DNA of 64,000 nucleotides. Origin: Rhizomicrobium sp. GTDB taxonomy: Bacteria > Pseudomonadota > Alphaproteobacteria > Micropepsales > Micropepsaceae. The DNA is taken from NCBI GenBank assembly GCA_037200045.1, contig JBBCHM010000002.1, positions 1,167,241-1,231,240 on the forward strand, in the 5' to 3' direction. The translations under genes were made by a program, and so were the position numbers. Shown one piece after another: positions 1-11,359 of the stretch (position 1 is the first letter of the stretch; each line of letters begins with the position of its first letter). The notes beneath the pieces are model-generated. The model saw only the letters and a list, made by a program, of their open reading frames with translations. It was not told the DNA's origin and made no database searches.

Positions 1-102
1 AAACGCTCTTGTCGAGAGGTGCGCAAACTTCCGCCAGTCTGGCCGATTCTTCGGCACGCCGCGGCGTTGTAAGGCCGGGCGCCCTCCACTACCGTCGCGA
101 CG

Positions 103-983
103 ATGCGCGCGAGCGAAACAACCAACGTCGCCTACGGCCCGTGGACGAAGGCGCCGGCGCCGCGACGCGGCGGCGAGGTCCGTCTCGAACTGAAGCGCAT
201 GCCGGACGGCGCCACGGCGCTCGCCGATCTCTACCAGGCGCAGCCGCTGCGGGTCCTGTTCCCGCTGGCCGAGCGTGGCGACATCTTTCTGGCGGCCATC
301 GCCTGCGTCTCCGGCGGCCTCGTCGGCGGCGACCGGCTGGACATGGCGATACGGCTCGGCGACGCCGCGCGCGCCCTGGTGATCGGCCAGGCGGCGGAGA
401 AGGTCTATCGCTCGCTCGGCGCCGACTGCATCGTCGAGACGGAGCTTCACGCGGGGCGCGGCGCCTGGCTCGAATATCTGCCGCAGGAAACGATCCTGTT
501 CGACGGCGCGCGACTGCGCCGCCGTACGCAGCTCCATCTGGACGACGGGGCACGCTGCCTGACCGGCGGCATCCTCGTCTTCGGCCGCGCCGCGCGGGGC
601 GAGACGCTGACGCGCGGCCTGGTGCACGATGTGTGGGAGTTTCGCGGGCGTGACGGACGCCTCAGATGGAAGGATGCCCTGCATCTCGACGGCGACATCG
701 AAACGCTGCTGAGCCGCAAGGCGACCTTCGGCGGCGCGGCGGCCTATGGTTCGCTGATCTATGCGGGCGACGACGCGGCCGGACATTTGCAGACGGTGCG
801 CGACCTGGCGGCGGCCGGCAATGGCTTGCGCATCGGCGCCACCTCGTTCCGCGCCTGCTGATCGTCAGGCTTCTCGGCGCCAATGCGCTTGCCCTGCGCG
901 ACGCCTTCGCGAAAATCTGGAAAACGCTGCGCGCGCAAGCCGGCGGATTGCCGCCCACCCTGCCGCGCCTCTGGAGCATCTGA
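103..983 (+). CDS. ureD: Urease accessory protein UreD (apparent frameshift)
   Basis: UreD is the scaffold that, with UreF and UreG, delivers nickel to apo-urease in the cytoplasm. The first frame runs from the ATG at 103 through family-typical text ([26 protein letters not shown]) and stops at 861. The expected C-terminus ([18 protein letters not shown]) continues in another frame to a TGA at 981–983. One base, probably a G, appears to be missing near 853; restoring it reads [12 protein letters not shown] and gives about 293 aa, normal for the family. The stop overlaps the ureA start (TGATG), so the genes are translationally coupled. First gene of the urease operon. Confidence 0.9.
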
Positions 984-1285
984 TGCATCTGACGCCGCGC
1001 GAGAAGGACAAGCTGTTGATCGCGATGGCCGCGATGGTGGCGCGCCGCCGGCGGGAGCGGAAGGTCAAGCTCAACTATCCCGAGGCGATCGCGCTGATCA
1101 CCGACCACGTCGTGGAGGGCGCGCGCGACGGCAAGAGCGTGGCGGCGCTGATGCAGGAGGGCGCGACCGTGCTGACGCGCGCCGATGTCATGGACGGCGT
1201 CGCCGAGATGATCGACGAGGTGCAGGTCGAGGCGACCTTCCCCGACGGCGTCAAGCTCGTCACCGTCCACAATCCGATCCGGTGA
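983..1285 (+). CDS. ureA: Urease gamma subunit
   Basis: This 100-aa protein begins [20 protein letters not shown] and ends VTVHNPIR, matching the small gamma chain of bacterial urease at full length. It is a structural subunit that packs with UreB and UreC in the cytoplasmic enzyme hydrolysing urea to ammonia and carbamate. The ATG overlaps the ureD stop and the gene ends 4 nt before ureB. No frame disturbance is seen. Gamma and beta chains are separate genes, the usual bacterial arrangement, rather than fused as in Helicobacter. Confidence 0.97.
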   Translation: MHLTPREKDKLLIAMAAMVARRRRERKVKLNYPEAIALITDHVVEGARDGKSVAALMQEGATVLTRADVMDGVAEMIDEVQVEATFPDGVKLVTVHNPIR

Positions 1286-1289
1286 CGCC

Positions 1290-1594
1290 ATGATCCCCGG
1301 CGAAGTCTTTCCCGCTTCCGGCAGCATCGTCCTCAACGAGGGCCGCCCGACGCTGACGATCACGGTGGCGAACAGCGGCGACCGGCCGGTGCAGGTCGGC
1401 TCGCACTATCACTTCTTCGAAGTGAACGATGCGCTGGTGTTCGAGCGCGAGAAGACGCGCGGCTGGCGGCTCGACGTGCCGGCCGGAACCGCGGTGCGCT
1501 TCGAGCCGGGCCAGGAGCGCGAGGTCACGCTCGTTCCCTATGCCGGTGCGCGCATCGTGCACGGCTTCAAGGGTCGCGTCGGAGGAAAGCTCTG

Positions 1595-1595
<1 letters not shown>
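1290..1595 (+). CDS. ureB: Urease beta subunit
   Basis: This 101-aa protein starts [20 protein letters not shown] and carries the conserved SHYHFFEVN and the C-terminal RIVHGFKG segments of urease beta chains. It is structural and sits beside UreC. Its TGA overlaps the ureC ATG (TGATGG), so the catalytic subunit is translationally coupled to it. Length is standard and the reading frame is intact. Confidence 0.97.
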
Positions 1596-3304
<1,709 letters not shown>

Positions 3305-3306
3305 CC

Positions 3307-3780
3307 ATGCGGCGCGCGATCAAAGTTCTTCCCATCGGTACCTGGCACGACAGCGTGGGCGTGGTGAAACTCGCTTTCGACGACCGCTACCGCCGCCGCA
3401 TCACGTTGACCGACACGGCGGGCGAAGCTTTCCTGCTCGATCTCGACAAGCCGCGCACCTTGCAGCATGGCGAAGGTCTGGCGCTGGAAGACGGCGGCGT
3501 GATCCAGGTGGTGGCGGCGGATGAGCCGGTCGCCGACGTGCATACCCATTCGGTCGCCGAGACCGCGCGCATCGCCTGGCATATCGGCAACCGGCACATT
3601 CCGGTGCAGGTTCTGAAGGACGGATCGTTGCGCATCCGCGACGACCACGTGCTGGTCGAGATGATCGAGGGCCTCGGTGCCCACGTCCATCGCCACAGCG
3701 CGCCCTTCGCGCCAGAGAGCGGCGCCTATAGCGCGGAGAACACCGGGCACCATCACCATGGCCACGACCATGACCACTGA
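3307..3780 (+). CDS. ureE: Urease accessory nickel metallochaperone UreE
   Basis: This 157-aa protein binds Ni2+ and hands it to the UreDFG complex. It has the UreE N-terminal fold (DDRYRRRITLTD, FLLDLDKPRTLQHGEGL), the central metal-binding C-terminal domain with GNRHIPVQ, and a histidine-rich tail ending [11 protein letters not shown] that resembles the nickel-storage tail of Klebsiella-type UreE. It starts 2 nt after the ureC stop, and its last codons overlap the ureF start. Intact. Confidence 0.95.
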   Translation: MRRAIKVLPIGTWHDSVGVVKLAFDDRYRRRITLTDTAGEAFLLDLDKPRTLQHGEGLALEDGGVIQVVAADEPVADVHTHSVAETARIAWHIGNRHIPVQVLKDGSLRIRDDHVLVEMIEGLGAHVHRHSAPFAPESGAYSAENTGHHHHGHDHDH

Positions 3781-4466
3781 GGCGGACGCGCTCTATCGGC
3801 TGATGAGCTGGCTGTCGCCGTCCTTCCCGGTCGGCGCCTTCAGCTATTCGCACGGCATCGAATACGCGGTGGAAGCGGGCCTCGTCCGCGACGAGGAGAG
3901 CTTGCGCGACTGGATCGACGCCGGCCTCGCGCATGAGTTTGGCCCCGTCAACGGCGCCATGCTGCGGGCGGCCTATGAGGCGGTGCGGCGGGCGGACCGC
4001 GCCGGGTTGGCGTCGGCCTTGGAAGAGGCCCGCGCCTTCGTGCCGACCCCTCGAATTCGAACGCGAGCATCGCGCGCAGGGCCAGGCTTTCGTCGCGGCG
4101 TTCCGCGCGGCGTGGCACGACGCCGAGGCGAACGGCCATCTGGCGCGCCTGCTCGACGACGATTGGGTGCCCTAATCCCTCCGCCGTCGGCATCGCGGCG
4201 GCGTACGGGGCCATCGCGCTCGAACAGACGCTTGTTGCATTCTTCCATTCGGTTGTGAGCAACCTCGTTTCCGCCGGCATCCGGCTCGTGCCGCTCGGCC
4301 AGACGGCGGGCCAGCGCATCCTGGCGGCCGCTGCAGCCGGCAGTGATCGCCGCGGCGCGCGCCGTGCCGCGCCGCGACCCCGCCGATGTCGGCGCCGCCG
4401 CGCCGGTCGTCGAATGGACCTCCATCGCCCACGAAACCCAGTACACGAGGCTGTTCCGCTCATGGA
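3770..4466 (+). CDS. ureF: Urease accessory protein UreF (three apparent frameshifts)
   Basis: UreF acts as the gating factor for UreG during nickel insertion. From the ATG at 3770 the N-terminus ([19 protein letters not shown]) is typical. The frame then needs three corrections, each an extra base: CCCC at 4047–4050, AA at 4174–4175, CC at 4328–4329. After correction the protein continues [43 protein letters not shown] and ends [10 protein letters not shown], about 230 aa, the normal length. Its stop would form at 4463–4466 if the doubled G at 4464–4465 were single, giving an ATGA overlap with ureG. Confidence 0.85.
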
Positions 4467-5081
4467 CCACCGCATTGCGCATCGGAGTCGGCGGGCCGGT
4501 CGGCTCGGGCAAGACCGCGTTGATGGACAGGCTCTGCAAGGCGATGCGCGAGCGCTACAACATCGCCGCGATCACCAACGACATCTACACGCGCGAGGAC
4601 GCCGAGTTCCTCACGCGCTCCGGCGCGCTGGTGCCCGAGCGCATCCTGGGCGTCGAGACCGGCGGCTGCCCGCATACCGCGATCCGCGAGGACGCCTCGA
4701 TCAACCTCGCCGCCGTCGCCGATATGAGCGCGAAATTCCCCGGCCTCGATGCGATCTTCATCGAGAGCGGCGGCGACAATCTCGCGGCGACCTTCTCGCC
4801 GGAACTGGCGGACATCACGCTCTACGTCATCGACGTCGCGGCGGGCGACAAGATCCCGCGCAAAGGCGGTCCCGGCATCACGCGGTCGGATCTGTTTGAT
4901 CATCAACAAGATCGATCTGGCGCCTTACGTCGGCGCCGATCTGTCCGTGATGGATCGCGACGCGAAGAAGATGCGCGGCGAGCGGCCTTTCGTGTTCACG
5001 AACCTGAAAACCGGCCAGGGGCTCGACACGGTGGTGACGTTCATTCGCGAGCGCGGTGGGCTGGATGTGAAGCGGAGCTAG
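4462..5081 (+). CDS. ureG: Urease accessory GTPase UreG (two apparent frameshifts)
   Basis: This SIMIBI-class GTPase powers nickel insertion into urease. The P-loop [11 protein letters not shown], the [14 protein letters not shown] segment, the metal-binding [16 protein letters not shown] motif and [14 protein letters not shown] are all present. As read, it is fused to ureF because a G seems inserted at 4464–4465; without it the start is ATGACCACC, overlapping the ureF stop. A second extra base lies in TTT at 4895–4897, after which [16 protein letters not shown] continues to the TAG at 5079. The repaired length is about 205 aa. Its stop overlaps the stop of the convergent guaD. Confidence 0.9.
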
Positions 5082-6372
5082 CGGCGGTATGCCCGCGTCC
5101 CCATCACGTATGTCTCGCGCACCGCGCGGTCGTCGCCCAGCATCGCGAGGACGAACAGCGCTTCGTCCGGCGAATTTGCGTAGCCCATCCGCCGCCTGAG
5201 CAGCGGCGTCGCGGCGGTGTCGACGACCACGAAATCCGCCTCCTTGCCGGGCGCGAAATTGCCGATCTTGTCGTCCATCTTCAACGCCTTGGCGCCGCCG
5301 AGCGTCGCCAGATAGAACAGCTTGAACGCGTCGATCGATTGCCGGCGCAGCTGGCCGACCTTGTAGGCTTCGTTCATGGTCTGGAGCAGGGAGAGCGACG
5401 TGCCGGCGCCGATATCGGTGCCGAGCCCGACAGGGACATCTTCGCGCTCGGCCGCCGCGAGGTCGAACAACCCGCTGCCGAGGAAGAGATTCGAGGTCGG
5501 ACAGAACGCCACGGTCGAGCGGCGCGCGCCCATCCGCCGCCACTCGTCCGGCGAAAGATGGATGCAATGGGCAAAGACCGAACGGTCGGTCGCCAGGCCG
5601 AATTTCTCGTAGACGCCGAGATAGTCGGAGCAGTCGGGGATAGGTACGCAGGACCAGCCCGATCTCGTCGGCGTTCTCGGACAGATGGGTCTGCAACAGG
5701 ATGCCCGGGTGCTCGCGCAGGAGTCGCGCCGACAGTTCGAGCTGGCGCCCGCTCGACGACGCCGCGAAGCGCGGCGTCACCGCATAGCTCAGCCGGCCTT
5801 TGCCGTGATAGGCGTGGATCAGCGCGGCGCTTTCGGCATAGCCCGACTCCGCCGTATCGCAGAGATCGGCCGGCACGTTGTGGTCCATCAGCACCTTGCC
5901 GGCGGCGAGGCGCATGTTGCGGACGAGCGCCGCGTCGAACAGCGCCTCGACCGACGCCTTGTGCACCGTCGCGAACACAAGCGCCGTCGTCGTGCCGTTG
6001 GCAAGAAGCTGGTCGAGGAAGAACGCGGCCGCTTCGGCGGCCACCGCCTTGTCGGCGAAGCGTGTCTCGGCCGGAAAGGTATAATTCGCGAGCCAGTCCA
6101 GAAGCTGGCCGCCGGGCGAGGCGATCATGTCGAGCTGTGGATAATGAACATGCGCGTCGACGAAGCCTGGAACGATCAGGGCGTTTTCGAAATGCGTGAC
6201 GACGACATCGGCGCCGAGCGTCGGAACGATCGCGTCCCAGGGGCCGGCCTGGACGACGTGACCGTCCTCCACCACCAGCGCGCCATCGGGAGAAATAGGT
6301 TTCGGCCGGCGGCACGATGCCGGGGTCGTCCCGCAGATGAAAGACGCTCGCGCGATAGGCTTGCCGCGCCAT
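5078..6372 (-). CDS. guaD: Guanine deaminase (two apparent frameshifts)
   Basis: This amidohydrolase converts guanine to xanthine and ammonia, feeding the adjacent xanthine dehydrogenase. Metal-binding segments are visible: [12 protein letters not shown] near the N-terminus, [13 protein letters not shown] centrally and GLGTDIGAG near the C-terminus. The frame is broken at the GGG 6288–6290 (PAETYFS to [12 protein letters not shown]) and at the GGGG 5636–5639 (LRTYP to [13 protein letters not shown]); each is repaired by removing one base, giving about 430 aa, normal for GuaD. The start ATG overlaps the allA stop. Last gene of the purine operon read from uraH. Confidence 0.9.
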
Positions 6373-6869
6373 CAGGTCGTCTCCGGCGCGGCGAGCAGGA
6401 GCGAACCGTCGAGCGCGATCTCTTCGCAGTTCTCGCCCGGGCCTTCCCGGTCGATGACGAGGAAATCGCTGACGCCGCCGAGCGCGAGATTGAAATGATG
6501 CCAGACGCCCGGCGCGAGGTTCACGCCCTGCCCCGCGCCCGCGACGAAGGCGCGGACCGCGAGCGGATCGAACGGCCCCGCCAGCGCCACCACCACGAGA
6601 TAGGGCCGACCCGACAGCGGCATGAACATCTGGCTGCCCAAAGGATGGTTCTCCATCACGCCCAGCGCGAAGGGAAAGGCCGGCGGCGTCGAGCGATAGA
6701 GGTGCACCGCGGCGCGGCCGTCCTCGCCCAGTGCGATGCGCGCGAGGTCGGCGAATTTCTGCGTCGCGCCATGGTTGATGGAAAGGGATAGACCCGCGGC
6801 TTCCACCACGTCGCCGAAGGGCGCGAAGGCTTCGGTTGTCAGCGGCACAGGATGCAGCAGGCGGGTCAT
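6372..6869 (-). CDS. allA: Ureidoglycolate lyase
   Basis: This 165-aa protein of the AllA family cleaves ureidoglycolate to glyoxylate and urea, the final carbon-releasing step of the allantoate route. Typical features are LTTEAFAPFGDVVE at the N-terminus, GVMENHPLGSQMFMPL and the GVWHHFNLAL histidines of the cupin-like core. It overlaps guaD by one ATGA quartet and overlaps the end of puuD by 4 nt. The urea it releases would be the substrate of the urease encoded on the opposite strand. Confidence 0.95.
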   Translation of the reverse strand: MTRLLHPVPLTTEAFAPFGDVVEAAGLSLSINHGATQKFADLARIALGEDGRAAVHLYRSTPPAFPFALGVMENHPLGSQMFMPLSGRPYLVVVALAGPFDPLAVRAFVAGAGQGVNLAPGVWHHFNLALGGVSDFLVIDREGPGENCEEIALDGSLLLAAPETT

Positions 6870-8056
6870 CTTATATGCGCCCCCTGGCGGATCCAGGCGC
6901 CGAGCGCGGCGCGCTCGGCATCTGTCATGCCGGTCTCGTTGCCGAGCGGCATGGTCTTGGTCGTCACAGCCTGCAGCAATACGCGGGAGGCATTGCTACG
7001 CAGAACCGTGTCGCGGGTGAAGTCGAGCCCGGCCGGCGGGAGGGCAATCCCCGCATGGGTCGGATGCGCCGCGTGGCACATGATGCAATGCTTGTCCAAG
7101 ATGGCGCGCACCGTCGCGAAGGGCAGTTGCGCCGGCGGGGCTTGCCCGGCGCCGTGCTGCACATCGACGGCGATCAGCGCGGTAAACACGAACATGGCGG
7201 CGCTGGCGACGGCGAGGCCGTAATTGATCTGGCCCTTGTGCCGCAGGTTGAAGAAATGGCGGATCATGATGCCGCAGATGCTGAGCGCGGCGAGCAGCAG
7301 CCAGTTGATCGGGCTGCCGGTGAGCATCGGGAAGTGGACGCTGATCATCGCCAGCAGGACCGGCAGGGTCATGTAGTTGTTATGCAGCGAGCGCTGTTTT
7401 GCCTGAAGGCCGAGCCGCGCATCCGGCGTCTCGCCCGTCAGCATGGAGGCGACGACCTTCTTCTGGTTGGGGATGATGACGAAGAAGACGTTGGCGACCA
7501 TCGCGGTGCCCACGATGGCGCCGACATGCAGGAAGGCGGCGCGGTCGCTGAAAACGCGGGTCAGACCCCAGCCGGCCACGGTGAGAATGAGAAACCACAC
7601 CGCGCCGAACAGCAGACCGCTCCTGCCGAGCGGCGAGCGGCACAGTCCGTCATAGACGAGCCAGCCGCCGGCCAGGAAGGCGAGCGAGATGCCGATCGCC
7701 TCGGGCGCGCTGAGCGCCAGCTTGGCGCGATCGATCAGGTAGAGGTCGGCGCCGATGTAATAGATCACCGCGAGCAGCAGGAAGCCGCTGATCCAGGTGA
7801 AATAGGCCTCGTATTTGAACCAGTGCAGATGGGGCGGCAGATGCTCGGGCGCCACGAGGTATTTCTGATTGTGATAGAAGCCGCCGCCATGGACGGCCCA
7901 GAGTTCGCCCGCGACCAGCGGATTGCCGCCCTCCGCCTTGCGGATGTTGCCGTCGAGCCAGACGAAATAGAACGAGGCGCCGATCCAGGCGATGCCGGTG
8001 ACGATGTGCAGCCAGCGCACCGCCAGTTCAAGCCAGGGAACGAAATCAGCGAACAT
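6866..8056 (-). CDS. puuD: Urate hydroxylase PuuD, membrane urate oxidase with cytochrome c domain
   Basis: This 396-aa protein oxidises urate to 5-hydroxyisourate and replaces soluble uricase in many Proteobacteria. The N-terminal part has about eight hydrophobic membrane segments (WLHIVTGIAWIGASFYFVWL, LLLAALSICGIMI and others) with conserved histidines. The C-terminal domain is a cytochrome c module with heme motif CIMCH at residues 324–328 and a candidate methionine ligand near residue 369. Electrons probably go to the respiratory chain. It overlaps xdhC by 11 nt within the operon. Confidence 0.95.
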   Translation of the reverse strand: MFADFVPWLELAVRWLHIVTGIAWIGASFYFVWLDGNIRKAEGGNPLVAGELWAVHGGGFYHNQKYLVAPEHLPPHLHWFKYEAYFTWISGFLLLAVIYYIGADLYLIDRAKLALSAPEAIGISLAFLAGGWLVYDGLCRSPLGRSGLLFGAVWFLILTVAGWGLTRVFSDRAAFLHVGAIVGTAMVANVFFVIIPNQKKVVASMLTGETPDARLGLQAKQRSLHNNYMTLPVLLAMISVHFPMLTGSPINWLLLAALSICGIMIRHFFNLRHKGQINYGLAVASAAMFVFTALIAVDVQHGAGQAPPAQLPFATVRAILDKHCIMCHAAHPTHAGIALPPAGLDFTRDTVLRSNASRVLLQAVTTKTMPLGNETGMTDAERAALGAWIRQGAHIR

Positions 8057-9071
8057 GGACGGCCTTGGATGCGCGCGCGGCGGCGCGGGCTTCTATCGTG
8101 AGCATCAACTCGGCGGCAACCGCCACGGCGAGCACGGCGGGATCTTTCGAGACCAGGCCGATGCTGCCAATGGGGCAGACAAGGCGCGGCAGCATCGCGC
8201 GCGCGATGCCGTCGGCGAGCAGCCGCTTCTCGAACCGCGCCCGCTTGGTCGCCGAACCGATCAGGCCGCAATAGAGGAAATCGCCCCGCGCCAGGACCGC
8301 GCGGGCCAGGTCATAATCGAGCGAATGACTTTGGGTGAAGATCAGGTGCAGCGCGCCGGTGGGCGCGGCGGCCACCAGCGCCACGGGATCGTCGGCGATG
8401 ATGGGCTGGAGCGGGCCGTCGACCGCGCCGAATTCCAGCCGCGTGTCGTACCAGCGCGCGCGCAGCGGCAGGCTGGCGGCGATGGGCGCCAGGGCGCGGC
8501 CGACATGGCCGGCGCCGAACATCAGGAGCAATGGGCGTGGATCGACGTGCTCGACGATGGAAAGTCCTTCGGTATCGATCTTCGCCGCGGCGGGATCGAT
8601 GCGCGCGCCGGTGCGGGCCGTCAGGACGACCGCATCTGCCGGCAAGGCCTTCACTTCGTTGCGGCCGAAGATACGCTTTTCGACGCGGCCGGGTTCGAGC
8701 ACCGAATGGATCGCGTAGGCGTCGCCACTGTCTTCCGCCGCCCGGATAGCCTCCAGCCAACCGGTCGCGGCGATATCGACGCGTTCGAGCAGCATGCCGA
8801 CGCGGCCGCCGCAACATTGTCCAAGCAGCGGACCGAGCGGATAGCTCTGGAAACGGTGCGCGGCACCGGCCGCCAGCATCTTGCGCGCCTGGTCCACGAC
8901 GACGAATTCGAGATTGCCGCCGCCGACCGTGCCGGACTGGCCGTCCGCCCAGACGAGCATCTTGGTCCCCGCCTCGCGCGGCGCCGAGCCCGCAACGCAG
9001 CAGACGGTGACAAGCACACCCGCCTCGCCCCGTGCGACCAGTTCGGATGCCCGGCGCCACCATGCCGTCAT
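8046..9071 (-). CDS. xdhC: Xanthine dehydrogenase accessory protein XdhC
   Basis: This 341-aa protein binds and sulfurates molybdenum cofactor and inserts it into xanthine dehydrogenase. The XdhC/CoxI N-terminal domain (GEAGVLVTVCCVAGSAPREAG, GTVGGGNLEF) and the C-terminal Rossmann domain (LLLMFGAGHVGRALAP, YCGLIGSATKRARF) are both present, with the conserved QCCGG near residue 85. Its ATG overlaps the xdhB TGA, as expected for a cofactor-insertion partner made together with its client. Confidence 0.95.
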   Translation of the reverse strand: MTAWWRRASELVARGEAGVLVTVCCVAGSAPREAGTKMLVWADGQSGTVGGGNLEFVVVDQARKMLAAGAAHRFQSYPLGPLLGQCCGGRVGMLLERVDIAATGWLEAIRAAEDSGDAYAIHSVLEPGRVEKRIFGRNEVKALPADAVVLTARTGARIDPAAAKIDTEGLSIVEHVDPRPLLLMFGAGHVGRALAPIAASLPLRARWYDTRLEFGAVDGPLQPIIADDPVALVAAAPTGALHLIFTQSHSLDYDLARAVLARGDFLYCGLIGSATKRARFEKRLLADGIARAMLPRLVCPIGSIGLVSKDPAVLAVAVAAELMLTIEARAAARASKAVHVR

Positions 9072-11359
9072 GCGCGCAGCTTCTCGACGGCGGCCAGGAT
9101 GCGCTCCGGCGTCGCCGGCGCGTCGAGATCGGGCAACTTGCGGTGATCGGCGACGCTCGCGACCGCGTCGGTCAGCGCCGAGAACACCGAGAGCGCCAGC
9201 ATCAACGGCGGCTCGCCAACGGCCTTGGAGCGGTGCACGGTCTCCTCGCGGTTATCGTGCGGCCAAAGCTCCATGTTGAACACCGGCGGGTGATCGCTGC
9301 AGGCCGGTATCTTATAAGTCGAGGGCGCGTGTGTGCGCAGATGGCCCTTATTGTCGAACACCAGTTCCTCGGTGGTGAGCCAGCCCATGCCCTGCACGAA
9401 GCCGCCTTCGATCTGGCCGATGTCGATGGCGGGATTGAGCGAGCGGCCGACATCGTGGATGACGTCGACCCGCAGCACGCGGTTCTCACCCGTCAGCGTG
9501 TCGATCGCGACCTCCGACAGCGCCGCGCCATAGGCGAAATAGTAGAACGGATGGCCCTGGTGGCGCGAGCGGTCGTAGTGAATCTTCGGCGTCTTGTAAA
9601 AGCCGGTCGAGGACAGCGACACCCGTCCGATCTGCGCCGCGCGGGCCAGCTCGGCGAAGCGCATGCGGCGCGGGCCCGCGCTGACGTGGTTGTCGCGAAA
9701 GACGACCTCGTCCGGCTTGCAGCCGAATTCGGCGGCGGCGAAGGCGGCCAGCCGATCCTTGATCGTGCGCGCGGCGGCCTGCGCCGCCATGCCGTTCAGG
9801 TCGGCGCCGGCGGACGCCGCGGTGGCCGAGGTGTTGGGCACCTTGCCGGTGGTGGTCGCGGTGATCTTCACCTGCTCCACGTCGATCCGGAACTCGCCGG
9901 CGACGATCTGCGCCACCTTGGTCATCAGGCCCTGCCCCATCTCGGTGCCGCCGTGATTCAGATGAACGCTGCCGTCGGCATAGACATGCACCAGCGCGCC
10001 CGCCTGGTTCAGATGGGTGGTGGTGAAGGAAATACCGAATTTCACCGGTGTCAGCGCCAGCCCGCGCTTCAGGATGCGGTTCGCCGCGTTGAACGCCTCC
10101 ACCGCCTTGCGACGCGCGCGGTAGTTCGCCTTCGCTTCGAGCGCCGCCACGATGTCCGGCGCGATATTGTCTTCGACCGTTTGGTGATAGGGCGTGACGT
10201 TGCGCGGGGCGGCGCCGTAAAAATTCGCCTTGCGCACGTCGAGCGGATCCTTGCCGAGGTTCCAGGCGATGGCGTCCATCACGCGCTCGATGCCCATCAT
10301 GCCCTGCGGCCCGCCGAAGCCCCGGAAAGCTGTGTTGGACACGGTGTGGGTTCGATAACGGTGCGATTCGATCGTGACGTTATTCAGGAAATAGGCGTTG
10401 TCGGCGTGGAACATGGCGCGGTCGCCGATGGCGAGCGACAGGTCGGTGGAATAGCCGCAGCGCGACTCCTGCACGAATTCGATGCCCTGGATGCGGCCCT
10501 CGTCGTCGAAGCCGACGTCGTAGGCGATCTGGAAGTCGTGGCGCTTGCCGGTCAGCGTCATGTCGTCGTCGCGGTCCAGGCACAGCTTTGCCGGCCGGCG
10601 CAATTTCGCCGCGGCGAGCGCGGCGATGGCGGCGGGAAGCGCGGCCTGCGTTTCCTTGCCGCCGAACGCGCCGCCCATGCGACGGACCTCGACCGTCACC
10701 GCGTTGCTCGGCACGCCGAGCATGTTCGCGATCAGGTGCTGCACCTCGGAAGGATGCTGCGTCGAGGAATAGACGAGGACGTCACCATCCTCCTGCGGCA
10801 CGGCGAGCGCGACCTGGCCTTCGAGATAGAAGTGATCCTGTCCGCCGATGACGATGCGGCCCGAGAGGCGGTTGCGCGCCCTGCCAAGCGCCGCCGCGCT
10901 GTCGCCGAGCGCCATGCGCTGGGGCCGTTCCAGTTCGGAGCCGGCGTCGCGGGCCGCATCGATATCGAGGATCGCCGGCAGGTCTTCGTATTCGATCCCG
11001 GCCAGCCGCGCCGCCCGGCGCGCGAGCTCGACCGTCTCGGCGGCAACGGCGAACAGCGACTGGCCGGCATACATCGCTTCGCCTTCGGCGAAGATCGGAT
11101 CGTCGTGGATCACGGGCCCGACATCGTTCCTGCCCGGAATATCGCGTGCGGTGAACACCGCGACCACGCCGGGCGCCGCGCGCACCGCGGAAAGATCGAA
11201 TGACGCGATCCCGGCATGCGCCCGCGTGCTTTGGCCGATGGCGAGGTGGACGAGGCCCGGAGGCTCCGGCATGTCGTCGATATAGACGGCGCGGCCGGCG
11301 ACATGCTTCTCGGCGCTGTCGTGATGGCGCGCGGCGCCGGCCCGGGCGCGCTCACCCAT
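9068..11359 (-). CDS. xdhB: Xanthine dehydrogenase, molybdopterin-binding subunit
   Basis: The large subunit, about 763 aa from the ATG at 11359, hydroxylates hypoxanthine and xanthine to urate at the Mo centre. It starts MGERARAGAARHHDSAEKHV, then GRAVYIDDMPEP, as in other XdhB proteins. Molybdopterin-site segments include MGGAFGGKETQA, GGTEMGQGLMTKVAQI and PNTSATAASAGADLNG. An open frame extends upstream inside xdhA, but the family N-terminus fixes the start. It overlaps xdhA by 8 nt and xdhC by 4 nt. Confidence 0.96.
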   Translation of the reverse strand: MGERARAGAARHHDSAEKHVAGRAVYIDDMPEPPGLVHLAIGQSTRAHAGIASFDLSAVRAAPGVVAVFTARDIPGRNDVGPVIHDDPIFAEGEAMYAGQSLFAVAAETVELARRAARLAGIEYEDLPAILDIDAARDAGSELERPQRMALGDSAAALGRARNRLSGRIVIGGQDHFYLEGQVALAVPQEDGDVLVYSSTQHPSEVQHLIANMLGVPSNAVTVEVRRMGGAFGGKETQAALPAAIAALAAAKLRRPAKLCLDRDDDMTLTGKRHDFQIAYDVGFDDEGRIQGIEFVQESRCGYSTDLSLAIGDRAMFHADNAYFLNNVTIESHRYRTHTVSNTAFRGFGGPQGMMGIERVMDAIAWNLGKDPLDVRKANFYGAAPRNVTPYHQTVEDNIAPDIVAALEAKANYRARRKAVEAFNAANRILKRGLALTPVKFGISFTTTHLNQAGALVHVYADGSVHLNHGGTEMGQGLMTKVAQIVAGEFRIDVEQVKITATTTGKVPNTSATAASAGADLNGMAAQAAARTIKDRLAAFAAAEFGCKPDEVVFRDNHVSAGPRRMRFAELARAAQIGRVSLSSTGFYKTPKIHYDRSRHQGHPFYYFAYGAALSEVAIDTLTGENRVLRVDVIHDVGRSLNPAIDIGQIEGGFVQGMGWLTTEELVFDNKGHLRTHAPSTYKIPACSDHPPVFNMELWPHDNREETVHRSKAVGEPPLMLALSVFSALTDAVASVADHRKLPDLDAPATPERILAAVEKLRA

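Noticed and set aside
1..102. Possible 3' end of an upstream gene before ureD
   Set aside because: One frame ends at a TAA at 70–72, but the visible peptide matches nothing I recognise, including urea transporter components.
4343..6199. 618-codon open frame joining the ureF end, most of ureG and the antisense of guaD
   Set aside because: It joins ureF to ureG only through an apparent one-base insertion and then runs antisense through guaD. It is not a real fusion protein.
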